This document shows, piece by piece, positions 9,954-16,750 of a stretch of 64,000 nucleotides of DNA. The stretch's first letter is position 1; every line of letters begins with the position of its first letter. Position numbers and translations under genes: made by a program. A model generated the notes under the pieces. The model searched no databases, was not told the DNA's origin, and saw only the letters and a list, made by a program, of their open reading frames with translations. The stretch is from Desulfocurvus vexinensis DSM 17965 (GTDB taxonomy: Bacteria; Desulfobacterota; Desulfovibrionia; Desulfovibrionales; Desulfovibrionaceae). The stretch covers positions 372,001 through 436,000 of the forward strand of contig NZ_JAEX01000001.1 of the NCBI RefSeq assembly GCF_000519125.1. Direction: 5' to 3'.

Positions 9954-9996
9954 TGCCGCCACAAACCCCGCACCATGCGGGGCACCCTGGGCGGCA
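9954..9996 (-). promoter_or_regulatory. Nested hairpin in the rpsB leader, candidate autoregulatory site
   Basis: The leader RNA can form an outer stem (9954-9960 with 9990-9996) enclosing an inner 7-bp stem CCCCGCA/TGCGGGG with a 3-base loop (9966-9982). In other bacteria S2 represses its own operon through a leader structure. No similarity to a known class is claimed; only the inverted repeats are seen. Confidence 0.5.
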
Positions 9997-10024
9997 CCGG
10001 GGTGTGTGGAATCGAAGTCGGGGG

Positions 10025-10053
10025 TGTATATACGATAATGGGGCGGAGCGCAA
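10025..10053 (-). promoter_or_regulatory. Sigma-70-type promoter of rpsB-tsf
   Basis: Minus-strand TTGCGC-N17-TATACA. The local A+T patch around the -10 stands out in GC-rich surroundings. The same -35 hexamer recurs at two other promoters in the window. Confidence 0.7.
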
Positions 10054-10069
10054 CCCCCGCCCCGGCGGC

Positions 10070-10828
10070 CTATTGCAGCGGAGCGGCGCCCTCGTCCCGG
10101 GCTGCGTCGTCGGGCGCCCCGGCCACGGAGTTGATCAGGCGCCCCAGCCCGGCGATCTCCACGGCCACCTCGTCGCCGGGCGCGATGGGCACCGGCGCGC
10201 CGGGAGCCCCGGCGAAGACCACATCGCCGGGCAGCAGGGTCATCACCCGCGAGACGATGCTCAGGGCGGTCCAGGGGTCGGCGGGCAGGTCCGCCGTGCT
10301 GGCCTGGGCCACGGCGCGGCCCCCCACCAGGACCGACACGGCCAGGGCCGTGGGGTCCTCCACGTCGGTCTCGATCCACGGGCCCACGGGGGCGAAGGTG
10401 TCGAAGCCCTTGGCCCGGGCGGGCAGGCCGTCGTGCTCCAGCAGGTCGCGGGCGGTGACGTCGGCGGCGCAGGCGTAGCCGAAGATGTGCGCCGGGGCGT
10501 CCTCGGGGCGCAGGTTGCGGCAGGTGCGGCCCACGACCACGGCCAACCCCCCGGCGTAGTCCACCCGCCCGGCCTCGCGGGGCACGACGATGGTCCCTCC
10601 GGGGCCGATGACGGCGGTGGGCGGCTTGAGGAACAGCCCCGGCCCGCCCCCGGCGGCGCCCGCCGCGAGACAGACGATCTTGCTGGGCACGGCCAGGGGC
10701 AGGATGACCACCTGGCTCAGGGGGATGGGGGCGTCCAGGCCCTTGCTGCGGTCCAGGCAGAGCACGCTGTCGCCCATGAGGCGGGCGTAGAAGGACTGTT
10801 TCATGGCGCTGACGCGGATGACCTGCAT
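10070..10828 (-). CDS. Fumarylacetoacetate hydrolase-fold protein lacking catalytic residues
   Basis: The 252-residue protein keeps the FAH fold: [18 protein letters not shown] near residue 67, [12 protein letters not shown] near 117, and the C-terminal [13 protein letters not shown]. Known family enzymes cleave C-C bonds of acylpyruvates using a metal bound by Glu-x-Glu and an Asp, with a His-Glu dyad from an NYxxHAxE segment. Here the Glu-x-Glu position reads YAGGL (Ala92, Gly94), and the NYxxHAxE segment is absent because IVCLA runs almost directly into FLKPP. Asp123 remains. It is therefore probably a pseudoenzyme or has a different activity. Start 10828 follows a GGGAGG site. Confidence 0.85.
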   Translation of the reverse strand: MQVIRVSAMKQSFYARLMGDSVLCLDRSKGLDAPIPLSQVVILPLAVPSKIVCLAAGAAGGGPGLFLKPPTAVIGPGGTIVVPREAGRVDYAGGLAVVVGRTCRNLRPEDAPAHIFGYACAADVTARDLLEHDGLPARAKGFDTFAPVGPWIETDVEDPTALAVSVLVGGRAVAQASTADLPADPWTALSIVSRVMTLLPGDVVFAGAPGAPVPIAPGDEVAVEIAGLGRLINSVAGAPDDAARDEGAAPLQ

Positions 10829-11214
10829 GGACCCTCCCGGCTCTTGGCGCCCGGCCCGGATGGCCGCAGCGCGGACAAGCTGTAGCACGGGGCCGGGCCC
10901 CTGTCTAACCGCCCCGGGCGGGCCGGGCGTGGGCCCTTTGCCCCGTGGGGCGCGCCCCTGGCCGGGCAGTGCGCCGCCGTGTGCCCGGTCTGGACGGGTG
11001 CTCTTGCCCGGAGTGCCCACGCGGCGGGCCTGTTGGCCGCGTCGGCCCGGGCGGGGCGGTGCCGGGACTGCGCAGGCCCGGGGAGGGCCGGGCGGGCGGA
11101 GGGGCCAGCCTTGGGGCGAGAGCGATCCTTCGCCGCAGCGGACCCGGACCCGGGCCCCCGGGGGATGACGGGCAGGCGTCTTCTTTGCGCGGAAAAACTA
11201 TTATCGGTTTCGTC
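10829..11214. other. Divergent intergenic region
   Basis: Between the FAH-fold gene and the ADH synthase leader. A possible minus-strand promoter, TTAGAC-N18-TACAGC (10879-10908), could serve the FAH-fold gene. From 10930 to about 11190 the sequence is extremely G/C-rich, and I see no gene or clear signal in it. Confidence 0.5.
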
Positions 11215-11243
11215 TTGACAGGCGTCCGGCCCCGGGCTAGGGT
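11215..11243 (+). promoter_or_regulatory. Sigma-70-type promoter of the ADH synthase leader
   Basis: TTGACA-N17-TAGGGT: a perfect -35 with optimal spacing. The expected first transcribed purine is A11250, which is the A of the leader peptide ATG, so the leader message may be leaderless. The same -10 hexamer recurs at 44455. Confidence 0.75.
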
Positions 11244-11249
11244 CCGCCC

Positions 11250-11450
11250 ATGCGCACCACGACCACCCCCCACGGCCTTCAGGGCCTGCACGCCCCCGCC
11301 CCCCGGGGCTCCCGCGCCGCCGCCCCGCAGGGCCCGCGCGCCCATGCCCGTCAGAGCCTGCCTGCCACCGCCGCCCCTGGCGGTTTCGCGGGCTTTACGG
11401 GCTTTTATTACCCCGGCGGCGGCAGGCCCGGGGCAGGGGGTGCGTTCTAG
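11250..11450 (+). CDS. Candidate Phe/Tyr-rich leader peptide of an attenuator
   Basis: A 66-codon frame starting at the predicted transcription start. The only aromatic residues are clustered at the end: Phe46, Phe49, Phe52, Tyr53, Tyr54 and the last residue Phe66. The cluster uses TTT, TTT and TAT, AT-rich codons that are uncommon in this GC-rich DNA. The stop lies 33 bases before a strong intrinsic terminator, and the next gene makes an aromatic amino acid precursor. This is the arrangement of ribosome-mediated attenuators such as pheL. There is no ribosome site because the ATG is at or next to the 5' end. The N-terminal 45 codons look unconstrained. Confidence 0.65.
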   Translation: MRTTTTPHGLQGLHAPAPRGSRAAAPQGPRAHARQSLPATAAPGGFAGFTGFYYPGGGRPGAGGAF

Positions 11451-11482
11451 CCGGCAACGGCTGCGCCGCACACCGGACCCAC

Positions 11483-11513
11483 GGGCCGCTGGAACGCTCC
11501 AGCGGCCCTTTTT
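11483..11513 (+). terminator. Intrinsic terminator in the ADH synthase leader (attenuator)
   Basis: Perfect 10-bp stem GGGCCGCTGG/CCAGCGGCCC with a six-base loop and five T residues, located between the leader peptide stop and the ADH synthase ribosome site. A terminator downstream of a good promoter and upstream of the gene it serves only makes sense if read-through is regulated. Competing pairing would need the 11412-11480 segment; I have not folded it. Confidence 0.85.
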
Positions 11514-11548
11514 CATGCCCGAACCACAGCACCCGAGGAGAACCAGCC

Positions 11549-12346
11549 ATGCACATCGGCAAAGCCATCCGGATGGAACGCATCTTCAACCGCGACACCG
11601 AGCGGGCCATCATCGTGCCCCTGGACCACGGCACCACCGTGGGCCCCATCGCCGGGCTCATCGACATGCGCGAGACCCTGAGCCACATCGCCGAGGGCGG
11701 GGCCAACGCCGTGCTCATGCACAAGGGCCTGGTGCCCTGCGGCCACCGCCGCAGCGGGCCGGACATCGGGCTCATCGTCCACCTTTCGGCCAGCACGACG
11801 CTCTCGCCCTTCCCCAACGCCAAGACCCTGACGGGCACGGTGGAGGACGCCATCAAGCTCGGGGCGGACGCGGTGTCGGTGCATGTGAACATCGGCGACG
11901 AGACCGAGCGCGACATGCTGCGCGACCTGGGGCGCACGGCCTCGCGCGCGGCGGACTGGGGCATGCCCGTGCTGGCCATGGTCTACGCGCGCGGGCCCAA
12001 GATCAAGGACGAGTACGACCCCGCCGTGGTGGCGCACTGCGCGCGGGTGGGCATGGAGCTGGGGGCCGACGTGGTCAAGGTGCCCTACACCGGCGACCCC
12101 GAGACCTTCGCCCGGGTCACCGAGGGCGTGTGCGTGCCGGTGGTCATCGCGGGCGGGCCCAAGCTGGACAGCGTGGCCGGGCTGCTGACCATGGTGCGCG
12201 ACTCGCTGGCCGCCGGGGGCCGGGGCCTGTCCATCGGGCGCAATATCTTCCAGGCCGCGCGGCCCTACCAGCTGGTGCGCGCCCTGCGCGGCATCGTCCA
12301 CGAGGGCTGGAGCGTGGAGCAGGCCCTGGAAGGCCTGGAGGGATAG
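11549..12346 (+). CDS. Class I aldolase-family ADH synthase (2-amino-3,7-dideoxy-D-threo-hept-6-ulosonate synthase)
   Basis: Member of the DeoC/FbaB aldolase family that in archaea and sulfate reducers replaces DAHP synthase, condensing a C3 sugar unit with aspartate semialdehyde to start 3-dehydroquinate synthesis. The 265-residue protein shows PLDHG (Asp26), the [11 protein letters not shown] segment with Tyr146, and the Schiff-base Lys177 in [11 protein letters not shown], matching the archaeal enzymes. The start follows GAGGAG by eight bases. The partner enzyme, dehydroquinate synthase II, is not adjacent. A related FbaB-type fructose-bisphosphate aldolase is the main alternative, but the leader with Phe/Tyr codons favours aromatic synthesis. 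Confidence 0.85.
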   Translation: MHIGKAIRMERIFNRDTERAIIVPLDHGTTVGPIAGLIDMRETLSHIAEGGANAVLMHKGLVPCGHRRSGPDIGLIVHLSASTTLSPFPNAKTLTGTVEDAIKLGADAVSVHVNIGDETERDMLRDLGRTASRAADWGMPVLAMVYARGPKIKDEYDPAVVAHCARVGMELGADVVKVPYTGDPETFARVTEGVCVPVVIAGGPKLDSVAGLLTMVRDSLAAGGRGLSIGRNIFQAARPYQLVRALRGIVHEGWSVEQALEGLEG

Positions 12347-12426
12347 GGCGGCCCGGGCGCGGCGGGCGTGGCGCCAGCCGCAGGGCTGGCGCCCCCGGCG
12401 CTGGTGCTGGCCTGCTCCTGCCGGGC

Positions 12427-13593
12427 TCAGAAGTCCAGGGCCAGGGGTGCGGCGCTGGGCAGCGGGCCGCCGTGTCGGTAGGCCTTGCAGGTGTACTTGA
12501 GCACGGCCCACAGGTCGTGCATCACCCCCGGGGCGCCGCCCGGCGCAGGCTCGGCGCCGTGCGCCGTGCGCCGGGGCATGTCGCCCATCACGGCCTTGTA
12601 CACCGCCCCCGCGTTGCCGCGCCCCGTGGCCTGGGCCAGGGCCAGGGCCACCTGGCGCGCGGCGGCCTCGGGGTCGCGGGTGAAGTGGCAGGCCCGGGCC
12701 ACGGCGGCGTGGACCTCGGCGGCGGGGCTGTAGCGCGCGGCCAGGGCGTAGGCCCGGCCCGCCGCCGCGTGGGCGCCCTGGCGCACGAGGGAGAAGCCCA
12801 GGTCCATGAACGGGTTCTCGGTGGCGGGGCTGTCGCGCAGGATGAGGGCCAGCTCGCGCCGGTTGCGCAGCATCTCGTCGCGCCGGGCGAAGGCCTGGGC
12901 CGCGCGCAGCATGTTCTCGCGGGCGCGCGCCGGGTCGCCCAGGTGCTTCCAGGCGCTGGCCAGGCCCACATAGGCCTCGGCGTGCAGGCTGTTCACGGCC
13001 ACGGCCCTGGAGAACTCGCGCACGGCCTCCTCGTAGCGCCGCGCGACCAGATGCGCGCAGCCCGCCTCGTAGCGCTGCGCGGCCTCGTCGGCCGGGGGCG
13101 CGGCCTGCTCGAAGGCCTGGCGCGCCGCGTCGTGGCGGCCCCGGGCGGCCTCGCGCCGGGCCAGGGCCAGGGCGGCCAGCCGGGCGGCCCCGGGGTCGGC
13201 CCCGCGCGCGGCCAGGCGCAACTGGCGCCGGAAGGCCTCCGGCGAGTAGGGCCGCAGCAGGAACCCCGAGCAGCCCGCGGCCACGGCTTCGAGCACATCG
13301 GTCTCGGCCCCGCGCGTGCTGGCCAGGACGAGGGGCGTGCGGTCGAAGGCCCGGCGGCGGCGCAGCATGGCCGCCACCCGGACGCCCGTGGTGCGCCCCA
13401 GGTCGGCGTCCAGCAGCACGAGGCCCACGGGGTTGGCCGCCAGCCAGGCCATGGTGGCGCGCACGTTGGTGCCGCCGCGCACCACGGGCACCCCCGCCCG
13501 GCGCAGGAAGTCGCGGTCCGTGCGCAGGTGGGCCGCCGAGGGCGTGACCACCAGGGCCGAGGCGAAGGGGGGTGTGCTTGCGTGGCGTTGCAT
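12427..13593 (-). CDS. Degenerate response-regulator receiver plus TPR protein
   Basis: A 388-residue soluble protein. Residues 10-130 follow the receiver fold and keep a phosphoacceptor-like Asp62 (LVLLDADLG). The acidic pair is replaced by VTPS (16-19) and the conserved Lys is Arg114 (FLLRPYSP), so normal phosphotransfer is doubtful. Residues about 140-330 are Ala/Arg-rich helical repeats of TPR type (for example RRYEEAVREFSRAVAVNSLHAEAYVGL). No output DNA-binding or enzymatic domain is seen. A consensus sigma-28 promoter lies 45 bases upstream, placing it in the flagellar/chemotaxis regulon. It was probably recruited as a protein-interaction adaptor. Confidence 0.8.
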   Translation of the reverse strand: MQRHASTPPFASALVVTPSAAHLRTDRDFLRRAGVPVVRGGTNVRATMAWLAANPVGLVLLDADLGRTTGVRVAAMLRRRRAFDRTPLVLASTRGAETDVLEAVAAGCSGFLLRPYSPEAFRRQLRLAARGADPGAARLAALALARREAARGRHDAARQAFEQAAPPADEAAQRYEAGCAHLVARRYEEAVREFSRAVAVNSLHAEAYVGLASAWKHLGDPARARENMLRAAQAFARRDEMLRNRRELALILRDSPATENPFMDLGFSLVRQGAHAAAGRAYALAARYSPAAEVHAAVARACHFTRDPEAAARQVALALAQATGRGNAGAVYKAVMGDMPRRTAHGAEPAPGGAPGVMHDLWAVLKYTCKAYRHGGPLPSAAPLALDF

Positions 13594-14024
13594 GGCGTGG
13601 CGGCTCCGGAACGGGGTTGCACGGGGCTTTGCCTGCCTTATCGGCGGCCCGGGCAGGGACTTTACTCCCGCCCGCGCGCCCGGCCTGTTCCCTGCTTTCA
13701 TCCAGACACGCCCCTGCCCGCGCCTCCGGCCCCGTCCCCGCTGCCGCGCCCGTCCGGGCCCCTGGCGTGGCGGTTTCAGGGGATATGATATTTTTTTCAC
13801 TATTCCACTTGCGCCAACCTGCCGATATGACGGAATGAACCGGGTTTGCCCCCATGAAACGGGCCCTGGCGGGGCTTGATCAACGGGCGCGGACTCGGCT
13901 AGGACAGGCCACGCCGCCGGGCCGGGCCCCGTTTGGGGGCCGCCCGGCGCACACCGGGCGTTCGCGCCCGAGCGGGCCGCACCGGGCGGCCCGGCTGCCG
14001 ATCTGACGCGAGCGGAGGTTTCCC
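13594..14024. other. Divergent intergenic region with flagellar promoter
   Basis: Holds the sigma-28 promoter (13638-13664, minus), an unusually AT-rich patch around 13785-13830 (GATATGATATTTTTTTCAC), and a possible plus-strand promoter TTGATC-N18-TAGGAC (13876-13905) for the cytochrome gene. No additional gene is evident. Confidence 0.6.
13638..13664 (-). promoter_or_regulatory. Consensus sigma-28 (FliA) promoter
   Basis: Minus-strand TAAA-N15-GCCGATAA, an exact match to the FliA consensus including spacing. Predicted start near 13631, giving a leader of about 38 bases before the receiver-TPR gene. Confidence 0.85.
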
Positions 14025-14486
14025 ATGACCAGGGGATTTGTGACGCGGTCCATGGCGACCGCAATGATGGTGGTGCTGCTGTGCTGCACTGCCGGGGCCG
14101 GAGCCGGGGGCTATGTCGGCTCCAAGGCCTGCGGCGATTGCCACGACGAGCAGTACGAGAATTTCTCCCAGTATTCCAAGAAGGCCCATTCGCGCCGCAG
14201 CGTGGAGATCATGGCCTCGGACCTGACCCCCGAGGAACTGCGCGGCTGCTACGAATGCCACACCACGGGCTACGGCAAGGGCGGGTTCACGGACTACCAG
14301 TCCACCCCCGAGCTGGCCGACGTCGGCTGCGAGACCTGCCACGGCCCCGGCGCGGAGCACGCCGAGTCCGGCGACCCGCAGCTCATCCTGCGCAGGCCCG
14401 AGCTGGCCACCTGCGAGGGCTGCCACAACGCCGAGCGCGTGGCCGACTTCAACTTCAAGCCGCTGCTGTTCAGCGGCGCGCACTAG
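14025..14486 (+). CDS. Periplasmic tetraheme c-type cytochrome
   Basis: A 153-residue exported protein: basic N-terminus, hydrophobic core (residues 11-25) and probable cleavage after the AGAGAG stretch. Four CxxCH heme sites are at 36-40, 75-79, 102-106 and 130-134, with extra His residues available as distal ligands. The spacing and the VGSKACGDCH and CETCHGPGAEH motifs are typical of the cytochrome c554-like multiheme family. The GGAGG ribosome site is close to the ATG. The next gene, 12 bases on, is a chemoreceptor with its own periplasmic heme motif, so this may be an electron donor or sensor partner for it. Confidence 0.92.
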   Translation: MTRGFVTRSMATAMMVVLLCCTAGAGAGGYVGSKACGDCHDEQYENFSQYSKKAHSRRSVEIMASDLTPEELRGCYECHTTGYGKGGFTDYQSTPELADVGCETCHGPGAEHAESGDPQLILRRPELATCEGCHNAERVADFNFKPLLFSGAH

Positions 14487-14498
14487 AAGGAGGCGGCC

Positions 14499-16526
14499 AT
14501 GCTCAAATCCCTGCGCAACCACGTCAGCGCCAAGGTCACGGCCCTGGTGCTGGGCATCAGCGTGGCGGTGTTCACGGCGCTGGTGCTCATCAGCGCCACC
14601 TGGCAGCGCCAGGGCATGGTGGAGCAGATGGACGGCGCCCTGACGCGCACCGCCGAGCTGATCCGCCTGGCCGTGGAGAACCCCATGATCGTGGGCGACG
14701 ACGCGGGCACCAAGAAGGAATTCGCCTTCTTCCGCGACAAGTACGCCGACATCACGGTCTACCTGACCAACTTCAAGGGCAACGTCACCTACAGCACCGA
14801 CGAGGCCATGGTCCGCCGCGACTTCGTCCAGGCCTACGACCACGAGGGCATCCGCGAGCTGTTCGACCGCGCCCTCAAGGCCCCGGTGGAGTCCGGGCTG
14901 CTGTCCCGCCACGACGGCAAGGACCTGTTCATGCGCGTGATGAGCGTGCCCAACGCCAAGACCTGCCACCACTGCCACGGCTCCTCGCAGCCCATCCTGG
15001 GCGAGATCGTGGTCGTGCAGGACGTGAGCCCGGCCATGGCCGCCATCGACTCCCACGTCTGGAGCTTCGTGGGCCTGTGCGCCATGGGGCTCGCGCTGCT
15101 GGTGACGCCGGTGGTCATCTTCCTGCGCCGCAGCGTCATCGCGCGCATCTCGGCCATCGCCGGGGCGGCCAACGAGGTGGCCTCGGGCAACTTCTCGGCC
15201 CGTTTCGACGCCGCCAGCGGCGACGAGCTGGGCCAGCTCGGCGGGCACCTTTCGGAGATGGTCGCCAAGCTCAAGACGCAGCTGGGGTTCTCCCAGGGCA
15301 TCCTGAGCGGCATGACCGTGGCCTGCTACGTGGCCGACACCCGGGGCCGGGTGACCTTCGTCAACCGCCCCCTGCTGGACCTGCTGGGCCTGGACGGCAC
15401 GCCCGAGAGCTATGCGGGCCGGGCTGTGGCCGAACTGTACTACGGCGACGCCACCCGCGAGACCATCGTGGGCCGCGTGCTGGAAACGCGCCAGGCCCAG
15501 TCGCGCCCGCGCTTCGAATACACCAACCGCAAGGGCGCCCAGATGTTTCTGAGCGTGGAGGCCGCCCCGCTGTATGACCTGGACGGCACCCTCATCGGCG
15601 CCTTCGCCCTGACCAGCGACCTGACGGCCATCGTCGAGCAGCAGCGGCTCATCGAGGCCCAGAACGAGCGCATCGCCCGCGCCGCGGCCCAGGCCGAGGA
15701 CGTGTCGGTGCAGATGTCCACCTTCGCCGACGAGCTGGCCGCCCAGGTGGACGAGGCCAGCAGCGGCTCCGCCGAGCAGCAGGCCCGCACCGCCGAGGTC
15801 GCCACGGCCATGGAGCAGATGAACGCCACGGTGCTCGAAGTCGCCAGCAGCGCGGGCGGGGCGGCGGAAATGGCCGACAAGGCCCGCACCATGGCCGAGG
15901 ACGGGCGCGAGGTGGTGCGCGAGGCGGTGGCCCTGTCCGAAGGGCTGGCCGGGCGCGCCGAGGATCTCAAGCGCGATATGGCCAACCTGGGCCGTCAGGC
16001 CGAGGACGTGGGCCGGATCATCGAGGTCATCAACGACATCGCCGACCAGACGAACCTGCTGGCGCTCAACGCCGCCATCGAGGCCGCGCGCGCGGGCGAC
16101 GCCGGGCGCGGGTTCGCCGTGGTGGCCGACGAGGTACGCAAGCTCGCCGAGCGGACCATGGCCGCCACCCAGGAGGTCACCAGTTCCATCAAGACCATCC
16201 AGGCCAGCGCGGCGTCCAACGTGGAGGGCACGGGCCGCACGGTGGAGGGCATCGCCCGCAGCCGCGACATGGCCCAGAAGTCCGGCGAGGCCCTGGGGCG
16301 CATCGTGGAGATGGTCCAGCAGACCGCCGACCGCGTGCGTTCCATCGCCACCGCCGCCGAGGAGCAGTCGGCCACCTCGGAGCAGATCACCCGCTCCACC
16401 GAGGGCATCAACCACATCGCCCACGAAACGGCGCGGACCATGGCCGAATCCGCCGTGGCCGTCTCGGAGCTGGCCCAGCAGGCCCAGACCTTGCGCCGGA
16501 TCATCGAGGACATGCGCGCGGGCTGA
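14499..16526 (+). CDS. DcrA-like methyl-accepting chemotaxis protein with periplasmic c-type heme motif
   Basis: 675 residues. TM1 is about 12-33, the periplasmic domain about 34-187, TM2 188-209, then HAMP, a PAS domain (about 265-370) and the MCP signalling domain ending with the conserved hairpin tip [20 protein letters not shown]. The periplasmic domain contains CHHCH at 156-160, a covalent heme site. Desulfovibrio DcrA, a redox/oxygen chemoreceptor, has the same feature. No C-terminal CheR-tethering pentapeptide (ends EDMRAG). GGAGG precedes the ATG. It is cotranscribed with the tetraheme cytochrome and ended by a terminator. Confidence 0.93.
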   Translation: MLKSLRNHVSAKVTALVLGISVAVFTALVLISATWQRQGMVEQMDGALTRTAELIRLAVENPMIVGDDAGTKKEFAFFRDKYADITVYLTNFKGNVTYSTDEAMVRRDFVQAYDHEGIRELFDRALKAPVESGLLSRHDGKDLFMRVMSVPNAKTCHHCHGSSQPILGEIVVVQDVSPAMAAIDSHVWSFVGLCAMGLALLVTPVVIFLRRSVIARISAIAGAANEVASGNFSARFDAASGDELGQLGGHLSEMVAKLKTQLGFSQGILSGMTVACYVADTRGRVTFVNRPLLDLLGLDGTPESYAGRAVAELYYGDATRETIVGRVLETRQAQSRPRFEYTNRKGAQMFLSVEAAPLYDLDGTLIGAFALTSDLTAIVEQQRLIEAQNERIARAAAQAEDVSVQMSTFADELAAQVDEASSGSAEQQARTAEVATAMEQMNATVLEVASSAGGAAEMADKARTMAEDGREVVREAVALSEGLAGRAEDLKRDMANLGRQAEDVGRIIEVINDIADQTNLLALNAAIEAARAGDAGRGFAVVADEVRKLAERTMAATQEVTSSIKTIQASAASNVEGTGRTVEGIARSRDMAQKSGEALGRIVEMVQQTADRVRSIATAAEEQSATSEQITRSTEGINHIAHETARTMAESAVAVSELAQQAQTLRRIIEDMRAG

Positions 16527-16550
16527 CACCGCGCCGCCAACGCCAGCCAC

Positions 16551-16586
16551 GGCCCCGGGGTGCTTTGCAGCCCGGGGCCGTTTTTT
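16551..16586 (+). terminator. Intrinsic terminator after the heme-MCP
   Basis: Stem GGCCCCGGG/CCCGGGGCC followed by TTTTTT, 25 bases past the stop codon. Confidence 0.9.
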
Positions 16587-16663
16587 CCGGCCTGGAGCGG
16601 ACCTTGCGGCGCGGGCAGCCTTGACCGTGTTCCAGGGTCTCGTGCATAATCGGTTCTTCGGTC

Positions 16664-16691
16664 TCAAGAAAACCCTTGCCCCGGCCGATCA
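16664..16691 (+). promoter_or_regulatory. Possible sigma-28 promoter of the second MCP
   Basis: TCAA-N16-GCCGATCA resembles the FliA consensus (a TCAAG-type -35 and a GCCGATAA -10 with one mismatch). It lies 60 bases upstream of the MCP start. Confidence 0.5.
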
Positions 16692-16750
16692 TTCGCAACG
16701 AGGCCACCCGCACCGGCCAGGACCACGCCACCTTCGCAAAGGGGAACTCC

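Noticed and set aside
12370-12393. A terminator between the ADH synthase and receiver-TPR genes
   Set aside because: A perfect 10-bp hairpin exists, but there is no T-run on either strand, so it is not called as a terminator.
10945-13788. A 947-codon plus-strand open frame across the ADH synthase region
   Set aside because: It is a GC-rich shadow frame made of Arg/Gly/Pro/His-rich nonsense; it spans a terminator and two real genes in other frames.
13821-13828. GCCGATAT in the AT-rich intergenic patch as a second sigma-28 promoter
   Set aside because: The position 15 bases upstream reads ATTC, not TAAA.
13997-14004. GCCGATCT on the plus strand as a sigma-28 -10 for the cytochrome gene
   Set aside because: No TAAA or TCAA element 15-16 bases upstream; the region there is pure G/C.
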